NCBI RefSeq assembly: GCF_000375405.1
Contig: NZ_AQWS01000006.1
Coordinates: 1 to 64,000 of the forward strand
From: Bacteroides propionicifaciens DSM 19291 = JCM 14649
GTDB taxonomy: Bacteria > Bacteroidota > Bacteroidia > Bacteroidales > Bacteroidaceae
Direction: 5' to 3'
DNA: 64,000 nt
Position 1 is the first letter of the stretch, and each line of letters begins with the position of its first letter. The notes under the pieces were generated by a model, which saw nothing but the letters and a program-made list of their open reading frames with translations, was not told where the DNA came from and did not search any database. The translations under genes were made by a program, and so were the position numbers. Shown here one piece after another: positions 1 through 10,324 of this stretch.

Positions 1-39
1 AAAGAAAGAGACGTGATAATATTAATTAACACGTCTCTT
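1..39 (-). terminator. Terminator of the tRNA-Arg array
   Basis: Two 10-nt arms (6-15 and 30-39) pair perfectly. On the minus strand the hairpin is followed by a T-rich stretch (TCTTT). It lies directly after the last of three minus-strand tRNA genes, as expected for a rho-independent terminator. Confidence 0.7.
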
Positions 40-47
40 GTTTGTTG

Positions 48-121
48 TGACCGCGGCAGGATTCAAACCTGCAACCTTCTGATCCGTAGTCAGATGCTCT
101 ATTCAGTTGAGCCACGCAGCC
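48..121 (-). tRNA. tRNA-Arg(ACG), copy 1
   Basis: On the minus strand the sequence folds as a standard tRNA. The acceptor arms GGCTGCG and CGCGGTC pair with two wobbles, the anticodon loop CTACGGA gives anticodon ACG, and the T arm is GCAGG/CCTGC. No CCA is encoded. The anticodon A34 would normally be edited to inosine to read CGN codons. It is the distal copy of three near-identical tandem genes that share one promoter. Confidence 0.96.
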
Positions 122-144
122 AATATGTATTTCCTTATTAGGAG

Positions 145-218
145 TGATCGCGGTAGGATTCAAACCTACAACCTTCTGATCCGTAGTCAGATGCTCTATT
201 CAGTTGAGCCACGCAACC
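145..218 (-). tRNA. tRNA-Arg(ACG), copy 2
   Basis: This gene has the same fold and ACG anticodon as its two neighbours. It has compensated changes: acceptor arms GGTTGCG/CGCGATC and T-arm stem GTAGG/CCTAC. Because the substitutions fall in both strands of the stems, the middle copy looks functional and not decayed. Confidence 0.95.
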
Positions 219-239
219 ATTTCTATTTGTTAACAAAAG

Positions 240-313
240 TGACCGCGGCAGGATTCAAACCTGCAACCTTCTGATCCGTAGTCAGATGCTCTATTCAGTT
301 GAGCCACGCAGCC
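240..313 (-). tRNA. tRNA-Arg(ACG), copy 3 (promoter-proximal)
   Basis: The mature sequence appears identical to copy 1. It is the first tRNA transcribed from the promoter at 332-362. The anticodon loop CTACGGA gives ACG. Confidence 0.96.
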
Positions 314-331
314 GTATTTGTTTTACGCTTG

Positions 332-362
332 CAAAGATACGCACTTTTTAATTCTTTGCAAA
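332..362 (-). promoter_or_regulatory. Bacteroidota-type promoter for the tRNA-Arg array
   Basis: On the minus strand a TTTG box (plus 359-362) is separated by exactly 19 nt from TATCTTTG (plus 332-339). This matches the phylum consensus TTTG-N19-TAnnTTTG. The predicted start falls about 10 nt before the first tRNA. Confidence 0.8.
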
Positions 363-378
363 TTTATAGACAACTTTT

Positions 379-2676
379 TTACTCTAGAAAACGATAGTTG
401 AACAGCTGCCAACCGATTGATAGCCCCACATTCCAGTCCTTCTTCGGTGAACTATAGTAGTTTACAAAGGCCGAGACTTGCCCAAAGGGTAAAGTAAAAA
501 CTAACGAAGATTCTCCAATAAATTCTGCTTTTGAGAATGATCTGCCATAATATGGCTTGTCATCTGGTCTTTTGTTGATTGGGAATACTGGGAAAAATCC
601 ATACAATTCTGTTCTAAATTGTAGCATATCACTCAATAAAAATATTGGTTTGATACCAGCAGCAAAATATTGATTGGCTCTGAAAGCTTCGTTATAAATA
701 AGTTTACTATGTGCAGTAGGAGAAAATGTACCAGCTTGCATCATGGTTGCTGTGTAGTTCTGACTAAAGTTTCGCGATGAGTAAAGTGCATCCGCCTGCC
801 AACCCAATACAAATTTTTTAGCTAGGGTATGATATTGTTCCCTTTTATAGCCTATCTGAAGCCAGGAATGTTGTTGGTTTACTCTTTCCTGTTTTTTATC
901 CGTGCTGCCTGGTCGATAATATTCTTTACCAGAATACACTTGTGCTACAAGTGACTCTTGATATCCACCTGTTGCATATTGTTTAGAATTCAGCGTATTG
1001 CTCATGATGCCAACAGAACCTCCAAATAGCTTGTAAATACTTCTATCCTGTCTGTCGTTCTCAAAGTCAATTATACGAGTTTGATAATATTTATCAGATA
1101 GTTTTGCTATGCCGAAACTAAACTCTGCACGTTTAGTTGACAAAAATGGTAGAGCCATAAATCCTTTCAAGAAGTATTCGTCGGAACTGTTGAATACTGG
1201 GTTATAGTCTCTACTAAACAATTTGTCGTTTTTGTAGTAGTCAAATGATGTAATCGATGCAATAAGTCGGTAGGAGGTCGGTATTTTTGTTGGTAAATCG
1301 ATTCGACCTGTTATTTGTGCATTATTATAAACCCGACCAAGCTGACCGTCAAAACTCAACTCTTTTGCGTAATAGTTAAGGTTTTGGTAAGTAGCACCCA
1401 AATAAATTTGGTTGGCATTCGTTGTTGAAATATTACCACCAATTCGAATCATTAAGTTATCTTGAATTTGTACGTTCAAATGCAAGTCATATAAGCCACT
1501 AGCTGGATCATAAACAGCATGTGGAATGATTTCTTGGATCATGTTACCCGATAAAAGTCTAAAATAGGCACGCTTTAGTTCCTCAAAAGAGAAGTCATCA
1601 TTATTAATTGCCTTAAACTCTCTTCTTATATAACTTTGTTGTTGCTCGTTGGCTCCATCAATATAGATGTTTCTAAAGCGTAGTTCGGGTAGCTTACTCT
1701 TAAATAGCATTCTCTTTAATGCTACAGCTTCGGGATCAACACGTCGGTTAATACGTTTTTTTATATCATCTATCTTTCGCATGGTCTCTTTATAGCCTAT
1801 TTCTTGAAGCTCGTCTATGCGACCCATATCCAATAAACCTATGTCATCAAAACGAAATTGTAATGCTATCCCTAGTGAGTCGGGTAGTGAATAGTTAGAC
1901 TTCTGCATAACCATATTGTCTATTTGACTCATGAGGTTATCTAGCTGTGGAGCTTCAGGGTTACGCGCCACAATACTACCTAAAACTACCTCAGGGTTGA
2001 AGTCTTTTTGCATAACATCTACAGGGAAGTTATTATATATCCCACCATCGTATGCCAATACACTATCAACAACTATGGGTTTAAATACAAAGGGGAAGCT
2101 CATAGATGCACGAACAGCATCTCCTAAGTCTCCACCTTTTAGTACCATCGCTTCTTTGTTATATACATCCGATGCTACACATCTAAAGGGTACAAATAAG
2201 TTGTTGAAATTGCCTTGACTTAAGGCTGTTGCTTGAGAAAACTTCTGCAAGAAAGCCAAGTTCATCTGGATAGGGTTGACTACACTTGTGGGTATAAACT
2301 GAGTCTTAATACGAACAGAATCTTTTACAGACATTCGGATATTTATAAACTCAGGAGTATTTCTGTTTTTCTTAAAGAAATACATATAATCGGCTTCAAC
2401 TTGACCTGTGTACCACCTTTTAAATTCTTCTGAGCTAATAAGTTCAACCATATCATCAGGTGAATATCCCATGGCATATAGAGATCCTATTACGGCTCCC
2501 ATAGAAGTTCCTGTAACATAATCTATTGGAATCCCGCTCTCTTCTAAAGCTCGTATAACTCCGATATGCGTTAATCCTTTTGCTCCTCCTCCGCTGAGTA
2601 CTAATCCTACACGCTGTGCTTTAAGTTGTGGTAAAAGCAATGCACACCCCAGGAGAATGAATAAGAGTTTTCTCAT
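379..2676 (-). CDS. Patatin-like phospholipase with C-terminal outer-membrane barrel (PlpD-like)
   Basis: Predicted secreted lipid acyl hydrolase anchored in the outer membrane. A signal peptide covers residues 1-20. The patatin domain (about 23-310) shows the oxyanion motif GGGAKG (29-34), the nucleophile elbow GTSMG with Ser58, and the Asp-Gly-Gly of the catalytic dyad with Asp210. The rest (about 330-765) has a POTRA-like segment and alternating beta strands ending in an aromatic-rich C-terminus, as in the bacterial surface antigen (Omp85-type) barrel. This architecture is known from PlpD, a type Vd autotransporter. The substrate is unknown. The gene stands alone, between the tRNA array and htpG. 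The ATG follows an in-frame signal sequence, so the start is well supported. Confidence 0.88.
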   Translation of the reverse strand: MRKLLFILLGCALLLPQLKAQRVGLVLSGGGAKGLTHIGVIRALEESGIPIDYVTGTSMGAVIGSLYAMGYSPDDMVELISSEEFKRWYTGQVEADYMYFFKKNRNTPEFINIRMSVKDSVRIKTQFIPTSVVNPIQMNLAFLQKFSQATALSQGNFNNLFVPFRCVASDVYNKEAMVLKGGDLGDAVRASMSFPFVFKPIVVDSVLAYDGGIYNNFPVDVMQKDFNPEVVLGSIVARNPEAPQLDNLMSQIDNMVMQKSNYSLPDSLGIALQFRFDDIGLLDMGRIDELQEIGYKETMRKIDDIKKRINRRVDPEAVALKRMLFKSKLPELRFRNIYIDGANEQQQSYIRREFKAINNDDFSFEELKRAYFRLLSGNMIQEIIPHAVYDPASGLYDLHLNVQIQDNLMIRIGGNISTTNANQIYLGATYQNLNYYAKELSFDGQLGRVYNNAQITGRIDLPTKIPTSYRLIASITSFDYYKNDKLFSRDYNPVFNSSDEYFLKGFMALPFLSTKRAEFSFGIAKLSDKYYQTRIIDFENDRQDRSIYKLFGGSVGIMSNTLNSKQYATGGYQESLVAQVYSGKEYYRPGSTDKKQERVNQQHSWLQIGYKREQYHTLAKKFVLGWQADALYSSRNFSQNYTATMMQAGTFSPTAHSKLIYNEAFRANQYFAAGIKPIFLLSDMLQFRTELYGFFPVFPINKRPDDKPYYGRSFSKAEFIGESSLVFTLPFGQVSAFVNYYSSPKKDWNVGLSIGWQLFNYRFLE

Positions 2677-2840
2677 AAGTTCCTTTTTAAAATATCTAAA
2701 TAGCCTATTATATTGATAAAGATAGAGATAAATTTTTGTTGATGCTATTAATGTAGTTTTTCTTTCGTTACAAGAAATGAAAAAATGGATAGAATTTATC
2801 CATCTATTTCATCTTACAATCATAACATTACCTTTACAAC

Positions 2841-2877
2841 AAAAAATAGCCCCGTTAGTTTTTTACTAACGGGGCTA
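2841..2877 (-). terminator. Rho-independent terminator of htpG
   Basis: A 13-bp perfect stem (2847-2859 with 2865-2877) with a short loop is followed on the minus strand by six T residues. It sits 40 nt after the htpG stop. Confidence 0.9.
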
Positions 2878-2916
2878 TCTCATGCTTATACTACTAATTT
2901 AATATTGTCTGTAGGC

Positions 2917-4968
2917 TTAAATTAGCTCTATACTTCGCTTAACAAAGTCGTTTAAAGCTTGTCCTTTAAGCATATTATTTTGAAGAAGTGCCAAATCGAT
3001 AAGTTGACGTACAATCTTATTCTTGCTAGCATAAGTTGCAAAAACAGTGTCTTTCTGAGCTTTTAATTGAGCTCGTTTTTCACTGATCTCTTTCGATTCA
3101 TCTTTTAGGACAGTATCAATTTCTTCTTCTTTCTTATCTTTCATTTCAAGCTCGAGTACTTGATTGCGAGCATCTACCTCATTGAGTTCTTTTTCAATAG
3201 GAGAGATCTCTGCTGCAGTAGCTTTCTCCGAGTCTGCTAGAACTTGTTTGATTAGCTCGTGGTCAGAGTTGAGTACTACGTTAAACATATCAGGCATCTC
3301 ACCATAGAAGTTCATTCCTGTTTGGATTGAAGCCATCTCTTTCATACGACGCATGTACTCACTCTGAGTAATAATTACAGGTGAGTTATTATTCCCCATA
3401 GCTTGAGTCATTACGCTAAATTCTAATTTATTCAGCTTAGGTAGTTGACTCTTAAATGTAGTGGTCAATATCTCAGACTTACTGGGCTCAAGTGTGTCTT
3501 TGAGTTGATCATCTTTTACAATCAGATTATCTACCACATCGGCATCCACACGAGTAAAACGAGTTTTCTCAAATTTTTGCTCTAGTTGATTGATTAGCGC
3601 TACATCGAGCTGGCCATCCATAACTAAAACATTGTATCCTTTGTTCTGTGCTGCTTCAATGAAGCTATACTGTTCTTCTTTGTTTGTAGCATACAGATAA
3701 ACGAGTGTTCCATCTTTATCTGTCTGATTTTCTTTAACAAGTGTTTGATACTCCTCATAAGTATAAAACTTATTATCGGTATCATTGAATAAGGCATAAT
3801 TCTTAGCACGGTCAAAGAAGTCTTCTTGCGTTAGCATGCCGTAGTTGATAAACAATTTGATGTCGTTCCACTTTTCTTCAAAACCTTGACGGTCATTCTT
3901 GAAAATAGACTGAAGTCTATCCGAAACCTTCTTAGTGATGTAGCTAGAGATCTTCTTAACGTTACTGTCACTTTGTAGGTATGAACGTGATACGTTTAGA
4001 GGAATATCTGGTGAGTCAATCACACCATGTAATAGTGTCAAGAAGTCAGGTACTATTCCTTCAACCGAGTCGGTAACATAAACCTGATTGCAGTAAAGTT
4101 GAATCTTGTTTTTGCTCAGGTCAATGTTTGTTTTGACTTTAGGGAAATAAAGAATACCAGTAAGATTGAAAGGATAATCTACATTCAAATGGATCCAAAA
4201 TAATGGATCATCCGACATAGGATATAGCTTTTTGTAGAAAGCAATATAGTCTTCGTCTTTGAGCTCTGAGGGTGTACGAGTCCAAAGTGGAGCTGTATCG
4301 TTGATGATATTTAGCTCAGTAGTTACCACTTGTTTGCCGTCTTTCCACTCCTTCTTGAAGCCAAAAGCTACAGGAATAGGTAAGAAGCTGCAATATTTGT
4401 GTAGTAGGCCTGATAAGCGTTCTTCCTCTAAGAATTCGATACTCTCATCGTCAATATGTAACACGATATCCGTTCCACGCTCAGCTTTCTCTGTTTCTTC
4501 CAAAGTGTATTCTGGGCTACCATCGCAACTCCATTTTACAGCTTTAGCGCCTTCTAAGTGAGATTTAGAGATGATATCTACTTGTTTGGCTACCATAAAT
4601 GCCGAGTAGAAACCTAAACCAAAATGTCCGATAATTGCATTAGCATCATCCTTGTATTTTTCTAGAAAGTCATTAGCTCCCGAAAAAGCAATTTGGTTGA
4701 TGTATTTGTCCACTTCTTCAGAGGTAAGTCCGATACCGTGGTCAGAAATGGTTATTGTTTTATTTTCTTTGTCTAGTTTAACCTGAACTGTAAGGTCGCC
4801 TAGCTCTCCTTTGAACTCACCAATAGAGTCTAATGTTTTAAGTTTTTGACTAGCATCAACCGCATTCGAAACAAGCTCACGTAAGAATATTTCGTGATCA
4901 CTGTATAAAAACTTTTTAATAATAGGGAATATATTTTCTGTAGTAACCCCTATATTGCCTTTTCTCAT
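2917..4968 (-). CDS. htpG: Chaperone HtpG (bacterial Hsp90)
   Basis: Cytoplasmic ATP-dependent homodimeric chaperone of the Hsp90 family. The N-terminal GHKL ATPase is clear, with the helix motif ELVSNAVDA, then SDHGIGL for the DxGxG loop and GHFGLGFYSAF for the lid glycine loop. The middle domain has the conserved ...NVSRSYLQ... catalytic-loop region, and the C-terminal dimerisation region is helical. At 683 aa it is longer than E. coli HtpG (624 aa). Much of the extra length is a charged, Glu/Lys-rich helical segment near residues 590-650, which is common in Bacteroidota homologues. It has its own terminator. It lies next to clpC in the same orientation, but a terminator separates the two. 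Confidence 0.97.
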   Translation of the reverse strand: MRKGNIGVTTENIFPIIKKFLYSDHEIFLRELVSNAVDASQKLKTLDSIGEFKGELGDLTVQVKLDKENKTITISDHGIGLTSEEVDKYINQIAFSGANDFLEKYKDDANAIIGHFGLGFYSAFMVAKQVDIISKSHLEGAKAVKWSCDGSPEYTLEETEKAERGTDIVLHIDDESIEFLEEERLSGLLHKYCSFLPIPVAFGFKKEWKDGKQVVTTELNIINDTAPLWTRTPSELKDEDYIAFYKKLYPMSDDPLFWIHLNVDYPFNLTGILYFPKVKTNIDLSKNKIQLYCNQVYVTDSVEGIVPDFLTLLHGVIDSPDIPLNVSRSYLQSDSNVKKISSYITKKVSDRLQSIFKNDRQGFEEKWNDIKLFINYGMLTQEDFFDRAKNYALFNDTDNKFYTYEEYQTLVKENQTDKDGTLVYLYATNKEEQYSFIEAAQNKGYNVLVMDGQLDVALINQLEQKFEKTRFTRVDADVVDNLIVKDDQLKDTLEPSKSEILTTTFKSQLPKLNKLEFSVMTQAMGNNNSPVIITQSEYMRRMKEMASIQTGMNFYGEMPDMFNVVLNSDHELIKQVLADSEKATAAEISPIEKELNEVDARNQVLELEMKDKKEEEIDTVLKDESKEISEKRAQLKAQKDTVFATYASKNKIVRQLIDLALLQNNMLKGQALNDFVKRSIELI

Positions 4969-5015
4969 AATATCTTTAATTTAATTATTAATTGTATTCT
5001 GATTCATTGTAAAGC

Positions 5016-5049
5016 AAAAAAAATGCCAGACCCAAGAGTCTGACATTTT
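5016..5049 (-). terminator. Terminator of clpC
   Basis: The arms AAATG-c-CAGAC and GTCTG-a-CATTT pair with a single mismatch. The hairpin is followed on the minus strand by a run of eight T. It lies about 45 nt after the clpC stop. Confidence 0.85.
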
Positions 5050-5091
5050 GTCTTGTTTAAAAGACTAAGCTTTGCAAACTAGTCTTATTTA

Positions 5092-7629
5092 TTATTTCTC
5101 AGCTTTATGTTCTGCTTTGAACTCAAGCTTTTTCTCAGTTTCGGATGGAATCACTGTTATTGTGTCTCCTTTCTTAAATGTACCACTAACCAATAGTTCA
5201 GACAGTGCATCTTCAATATGAGTCTGCAATGCTCTCTGAATTGGGCGAGCACCAAATTGTGGATCATAGCCTGATTCAACAATAAATGCTTTGGCCTGGG
5301 GCGTAATGTCTAATGTGTATCCGATTTCAAGAACTCGTTTAATCAGAGTTTGTACCTCTAAATCAACAATCTTAATAAGTGCATCCTTATCAAGTGAGTT
5401 GAAGGTTATAATCTCATCAATACGGTTGATAAACTCGGGTGCGAATGTCTTATTCAAAGACTTTCTAATCACACTATTTGCATGCTCCTTATCGCTAACA
5501 TCAGATGGTGTTGTAAAGCCAACTCCTCGTCCAAAATCTTTAAGCGTACGAGATCCAATATTAGAGGTCATGATGATGATTGTGTTTTTAAAGTCAACCA
5601 ATCGTCCGTTTCCATCTGTTAATCGTCCTTCGTCCATCACTTGCAATAAGATATTAAACACCTCAGGGTGTGCCTTCTCAATCTCGTCGAGTAGCACAAT
5701 AGAGTAGGGACGACGGCGAATTTGCTCAGTGAGTTGACCACCATCTTCATAGCCGACATATCCAGGAGCTGACCCTACAAGTTTAGATACTGAGTATTTT
5801 TCCATATACTCCGACATATCCATACGGATTAATGCTTCAGAGGTTCCAAACATCTCTTTTGCTAGTTCCTTTGCTAGGTAGGTTTTACCAACTCCAGTAG
5901 GACCCAAGAACAAGAAAGTCCCTGTAGGCTTTTTGGGGTCTTTTAAGCCCACACGACTACGTAAAATTGCCTTGGTTATTTGATTGACAGCATTGTCTTG
6001 AGAGATTACCTTTGCTTTCAAGTCATCACGAAGTAGAAGTAATTTCTCTCCTTCAGCAACTTCCATCTTCTGTACAGGTACCCCCGACATTAAAGCTACA
6101 ACAGCCTCTATATCTGATTCATGAACCGTTTCACGGCTTTCTTTCATTTCGTTTTCCCACTTCTCTTTCATCTCCTCAAGAATAGTTTGAGCTTTTCTCT
6201 CTTGGTCTCTGAAGCTAGCAGCTAACTCGAAATTTTGAATTTTAACCGACTCTGTCTTTTTGGCTTTTATCTCTTCAAGCAGGGCTTCTTGGTCTTCAAT
6301 TTCTTTGGGAACACTGATATTTGTTAAGTGTATTCGTGCTCCAGCTTCATCTAAGGCGTCAATAGCCTTATCAGGGAAAAAGCGATCGTTGATGTATCTG
6401 TCTGTCAAGCTTACACAAGCAGCTAAAGCTTCGTCTGTATAATTGACATTGTGATGTTCTTCATATCGCGCCTTGATGTTCTTTAAAATTGCTAATGTCT
6501 CGGCTGGTGTGGTTGGTTCTACCAAAATCTTTTGGAAACGACGCTCTAGAGCACCATCCTTTTCAATGTTGTTACGATACTCATCGAGTGTAGTTGCACC
6601 AATACATTGAATTTCGCCACGTGCAAGGGCAGGCTTTAGCATGTTGGCAGCATCCATAGATCCTGCAGCCGAACCCGCACCCACTATAGTGTGAATCTCA
6701 TCGATAAATAAGATCACATCTGGATTCTTGCGAAGCTCGTTCAAGATAGATTGAATTCTTTCTTCGAACTGACCTCTGTATTTCGTTCCTGCTACAACGG
6801 CAGCCATATCAAGAGCTATAACTCGTTTATCAAATAAGATACGTGATACCTTTTTTTCTACAATACGTAGAGCAAGCCCTTCGACAATAGCCGATTTACC
6901 AACACCTGGATCACCGATTAATATGGGATTATTCTTTTTTCTACGGCTTAGGATTTGAGCTACGCGTTGTATTTCGTTTTCACGTCCTACTACAGGATCA
7001 AGCTTACCATTGGCAGCTGCTGCAGTCATGTCAATACCGAAGTTATCGAGTACTGGAGTATCATTAGAACTCTTTGTTGCAGTCTTTGCATAGGTTTTAG
7101 ACTCACCTTGTAACGAGTCATCTCCATAGGGTGGAGTGATATCATCCTCTTCGTTGTCGTCTTCTGGAAAATCCATTCCTGACTTGATGTCAGGAGTTAC
7201 TTTTAGTATCTCATTGTATACCTTATCGTAATCTATATTATCTTCTTGTAACATTCTTGCTGCTAAATTATTTTTTTCACGTAATATAGCCAATAGCAGA
7301 TGTTCTGTATCAGCTGTAGGGTTATGTTGTGAACGAGCTTCTAGTATACACATTCTTAGAATCTTAGATGCATCAGCAGATAAAGGCACATCAGCATCTG
7401 GTAGTAGTAAATCATCTTTGTATGCATTCAGAACATGTTCTATGCTTTCTTTTATCTGACTTATATCTACATTTAGATTTTGGAGAATATCTATAGCCTT
7501 ACCTTGGCCATCACGGATGATGCCTAATAGTAAGTGTTCGGGGCCAATATAATTGTTGTTCAAACGATTAGCCTCCTTCTTACTGTTGACCACAACATTG
7601 GCTACTTGTTTTGAAAATTGACTCTTCAT
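5092..7629 (-). CDS. clpC: AAA+ protease/chaperone ATPase ClpC
   Basis: Hsp100-family unfoldase that feeds substrates to ClpP. Two Clp N repeats occupy residues 1-145. After an acidic linker, AAA domain 1 has Walker A GDPGVGKS at 239-246 and the ...LFIDEIHT... Walker B. A UVR-like coiled coil lies between the two ATPase domains, which distinguishes ClpC from ClpA and ClpB. AAA domain 2 has Walker A GPTGVGKT at 576-583, [10 protein letters not shown] and a ClpB-type D2 small domain. The 845-aa length is normal for the family. I saw no mcsA/mcsB or ctsR-like gene beside it, so regulation is probably different from that in Bacillus. The poor alternative starts and the intact N domain support this ATG. 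Confidence 0.95.
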   Translation of the reverse strand: MKSQFSKQVANVVVNSKKEANRLNNNYIGPEHLLLGIIRDGQGKAIDILQNLNVDISQIKESIEHVLNAYKDDLLLPDADVPLSADASKILRMCILEARSQHNPTADTEHLLLAILREKNNLAARMLQEDNIDYDKVYNEILKVTPDIKSGMDFPEDDNEEDDITPPYGDDSLQGESKTYAKTATKSSNDTPVLDNFGIDMTAAAANGKLDPVVGRENEIQRVAQILSRRKKNNPILIGDPGVGKSAIVEGLALRIVEKKVSRILFDKRVIALDMAAVVAGTKYRGQFEERIQSILNELRKNPDVILFIDEIHTIVGAGSAAGSMDAANMLKPALARGEIQCIGATTLDEYRNNIEKDGALERRFQKILVEPTTPAETLAILKNIKARYEEHHNVNYTDEALAACVSLTDRYINDRFFPDKAIDALDEAGARIHLTNISVPKEIEDQEALLEEIKAKKTESVKIQNFELAASFRDQERKAQTILEEMKEKWENEMKESRETVHESDIEAVVALMSGVPVQKMEVAEGEKLLLLRDDLKAKVISQDNAVNQITKAILRSRVGLKDPKKPTGTFLFLGPTGVGKTYLAKELAKEMFGTSEALIRMDMSEYMEKYSVSKLVGSAPGYVGYEDGGQLTEQIRRRPYSIVLLDEIEKAHPEVFNILLQVMDEGRLTDGNGRLVDFKNTIIIMTSNIGSRTLKDFGRGVGFTTPSDVSDKEHANSVIRKSLNKTFAPEFINRIDEIITFNSLDKDALIKIVDLEVQTLIKRVLEIGYTLDITPQAKAFIVESGYDPQFGARPIQRALQTHIEDALSELLVSGTFKKGDTITVIPSETEKKLEFKAEHKAEK

Positions 7630-8069
7630 TATTTATTCCTTTCTAACTTGAAGTTTCTTACTCATAAAACAGTCACTTACTCAATTGCAACGCTATTGGT
7701 GGAGTTTATGTTTTATATAACTTACAATACATTTATAACAAATACCATGCCATTGAACTTTAAACCACAATTAGGAGGGAGTTATCCCAACCAATAACAC
7801 TTCAAAAGTGTAGGTTTAAATGCACTTGTATGCAAGCCGAACTTTAAACATAGAAATAAAGATTCATAATTGAAACAGTATTCATAACTATTTAATAAGC
7901 CTTAAGCCTATTTCTAACTATTTGTATATGGGAGTGAGGAGGTTAGAAGGTTTACTTCCGTATTTAAGATAGCAAAAATCAGTAAGTCGTTTGCTAGTGG
8001 CTAGCCTTTGGTTTAAGATGAGTGAGTAAGTCATTTTAAAATTCTGAGTGCGTAGTGATGTATGCTAAA
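7630..8069. other. Intergenic region upstream of clpC, no gene seen
   Basis: About 440 bp with no convincing ORF on either strand. It must hold the clpC promoter, but I did not find an unambiguous TAnnTTTG element. Near its far end it contains two copies of an AGTAAGTC word (7981-7988 and 8025-8032), one within ATGAGTGAGTAAGTC (8018-8032). The same type of word recurs in other gene-free regions of this window. Confidence 0.5.
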
Positions 8070-8108
8070 CAAATCGGCTTGAGTAATTTTGTTACTCAAG
8101 CCGATTTG
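8070..8108 (-). terminator. Terminator hairpin after the 732-aa orphan gene
   Basis: A perfect 17-bp stem (8070-8086 with 8092-8108) and a 5-nt loop lie just 18 nt beyond the stop codon. The trailing T tract is short on the minus strand (GTTTAGC). It is T-rich on the plus strand, where no gene precedes it. Confidence 0.7.
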
Positions 8109-8125
8109 TTTTTGATTAATATTTT

Positions 8126-10324
8126 TTAGTTTCGCCTCTTGAAGAAGCGTATGCCTTTAGAAATCTTTCTATCGTATTCTTTATTATACTTCCAAGGTTC
8201 CTTAAGATAAACTATAGCATCATAAGCATCGGTACTGCGGGTTAAACAGCCAAAGCCCAGCCAAAAATGTGCTTTATGCTTATATTTCGTGTTTTGGCAA
8301 TACTCCTCGAGGTCGCTTTCTAATTTCTTTTGATCAAGGTCAGACTTTACCAGATAATTAAGACCAAAATCATAATCTTTAATATAAATAGAAGCATTGT
8401 CTTGGCTTCCATCACGCTGTGCCTTCTCTTTTAAATCTCTCATTCGCTTGATCATCCGATCTATACCTTCCATACTCAAATCATAGAGATGGAATAAGAT
8501 ATCGACTCTGTCAAGGCGATTGGACTGTTTAATCTGTTTGCAGATTCTTGAGAACCAAGTATTCGTCCATCTATGCTTTATGGGGTCTTTTCTATCGTCA
8601 ATCCATCCGTCAATGCCAAATAGGTATGGGAAGAAGTTTCTGTTGACGTATTCTGCATATTCATCGTCGATGTATATAGTCTTCTTGTCATGACTTGGGT
8701 GTAGACTATGGCATAAGTGATATCCTAAGTAAGCCATTTCCTCGGAGGCAATATACTGATTTGAAAGCTTGCTTCGTTGTCCTAAATAATACAAGAAGGT
8801 AAATGGATTTTTCAGATAGTGTGCCAAAATATCCAACTCAAATATACTTGTAAATAAAGGGTAGGAGTCTTTCTTGCTCTTATCCATAAAGATATAAGCT
8901 TGCTGCGTAATGGTTGGACAGTTTTTAGTCGTTACTCCCATTAACTCGACTTCCGTGATTGGTTGCTCTAGTTTTATTTCTAGCCCGTCCTTATCTGTTA
9001 TTTTAGCTCCACTTAATATGAGCCTTTTTTGCTTATCCGCACACTTCTGTACATCTTGAATAGCTGATTTAAGTAAGCCTAGAACATTTTTATCATTATT
9101 GTATTGCGTAATATCAGTTACCTTCTCTGATTGAATTTGCACGCATAATGCTTTGTTTGCAATCACGCAAAGTATATCTATTTGAGTAGATTCACCTTTT
9201 GCATCAGTAATGGTAGCATTAGGGTACATTTGATCGGGGTAATACACTCGGCTGAGTATTTTATTGCACATGGTATGACCAAAATCTGATAAATGCTTAA
9301 GTGCAGTTTCTTGATACCCTTTATCATCAAGCATCCAGTTTTTAGGTGCTTCATAGAGGATTTCATATAGGATACAGGTTAAGGGGATAAAATAATCATC
9401 GCCTCCTGGTTCTAAAAGTAGGATAGGTTGGCTTCGGTAAAAGTTAAAGTCGCCTACTGCCTCAAATTGACGATTGGATTCGGCAACTTGATCTGTGGTA
9501 AACTTATTTAAGAAGGATTCAATAAAATCTTCATTACCTAAATCTTTTCGTTTGACTGTAAATAAGAAAAGGAGATTTTTATAGAAGGAGTACCAATTGT
9601 CCACAGACATTTTTGATATGTCTGTCTCTTTGTTTTCGGCCTCTAGCTCATTGAAAAGGTCTAGATAAGGATAGAAATCAATTTGCCATGCATCAGGGCC
9701 TACATTAAACTCTTTAGTCCTACTCTTATTGTTTTTAACCATAAAAGAGTAGAAGTGTCTAAATTTGACTGCAAGGTTTTGCTGAATTTTATCTATAACT
9801 TGAAGTGCTTGTGGAATTGTAAATCCACAGTTTTTAGCCATCCAAGCTTCGTCATCTTGATATTTAAGTTTTAAAGCATTGTTGTATGGGTGTACATTAG
9901 ATGTATTTTTAGCATAAATTATGGACTCCGTAATTGAACCCTCCTTTATGAAAAAGTTTAATTGTTTAATGTTGTTGTCGGTAGCGTTTAGACCACTAGA
10001 ATCTTCAATCGCTTTTTTAATGGTTTTGTGATTGCTCTCGATTAGTGTGTTTTCAAGTTCACTTAATAATCTGATGCTCTCACTTTTGAGCCTTAATAAC
10101 TCTTTTGGATGTTCAGGATATGAGAAGTCAATAGGTTCATGGAGCATGCAACCCACTAACAATGAAACTTCTTGGAAACCTACGTGTTCTCGGTAATTTA
10201 CCTCATGAAGATGTTCGACATCATAATGAAAATCCTCTAAAATCAACATACATAATGAGTATATGTATCCTTTAGAACGAACAAGGGTATTAATATCAGA
10301 CAGAATAGCTTTAGTTTCTCTCAT
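8126..10324 (-). CDS. Orphan protein with a PD-(D/E)XK nuclease-like core
   Basis: I do not recognise a named family. The 732-aa protein has no signal peptide or membrane segment, so it is probably cytoplasmic. A helical N-terminal part runs to about residue 300. Residues 335-440 look like a restriction-endonuclease fold: a helix with Glu339 (GYQET), then a strand with Asp383 (QIDIL), then a strand VQIQSEK (395-401), where Gln396-x-Gln398 sits at the position of the usual (D/E)xK. Similar QxK-type sites occur in Mrr- and NERD-like nucleases. The C-terminal 280 residues are aromatic-rich and unassigned. It is a lone gene with its own terminator, flanked by large gene-free regions. A defence or nucleic-acid-processing role is possible but is inference only. 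Confidence 0.55.
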   Translation of the reverse strand: MRETKAILSDINTLVRSKGYIYSLCMLILEDFHYDVEHLHEVNYREHVGFQEVSLLVGCMLHEPIDFSYPEHPKELLRLKSESIRLLSELENTLIESNHKTIKKAIEDSSGLNATDNNIKQLNFFIKEGSITESIIYAKNTSNVHPYNNALKLKYQDDEAWMAKNCGFTIPQALQVIDKIQQNLAVKFRHFYSFMVKNNKSRTKEFNVGPDAWQIDFYPYLDLFNELEAENKETDISKMSVDNWYSFYKNLLFLFTVKRKDLGNEDFIESFLNKFTTDQVAESNRQFEAVGDFNFYRSQPILLLEPGGDDYFIPLTCILYEILYEAPKNWMLDDKGYQETALKHLSDFGHTMCNKILSRVYYPDQMYPNATITDAKGESTQIDILCVIANKALCVQIQSEKVTDITQYNNDKNVLGLLKSAIQDVQKCADKQKRLILSGAKITDKDGLEIKLEQPITEVELMGVTTKNCPTITQQAYIFMDKSKKDSYPLFTSIFELDILAHYLKNPFTFLYYLGQRSKLSNQYIASEEMAYLGYHLCHSLHPSHDKKTIYIDDEYAEYVNRNFFPYLFGIDGWIDDRKDPIKHRWTNTWFSRICKQIKQSNRLDRVDILFHLYDLSMEGIDRMIKRMRDLKEKAQRDGSQDNASIYIKDYDFGLNYLVKSDLDQKKLESDLEEYCQNTKYKHKAHFWLGFGCLTRSTDAYDAIVYLKEPWKYNKEYDRKISKGIRFFKRRN

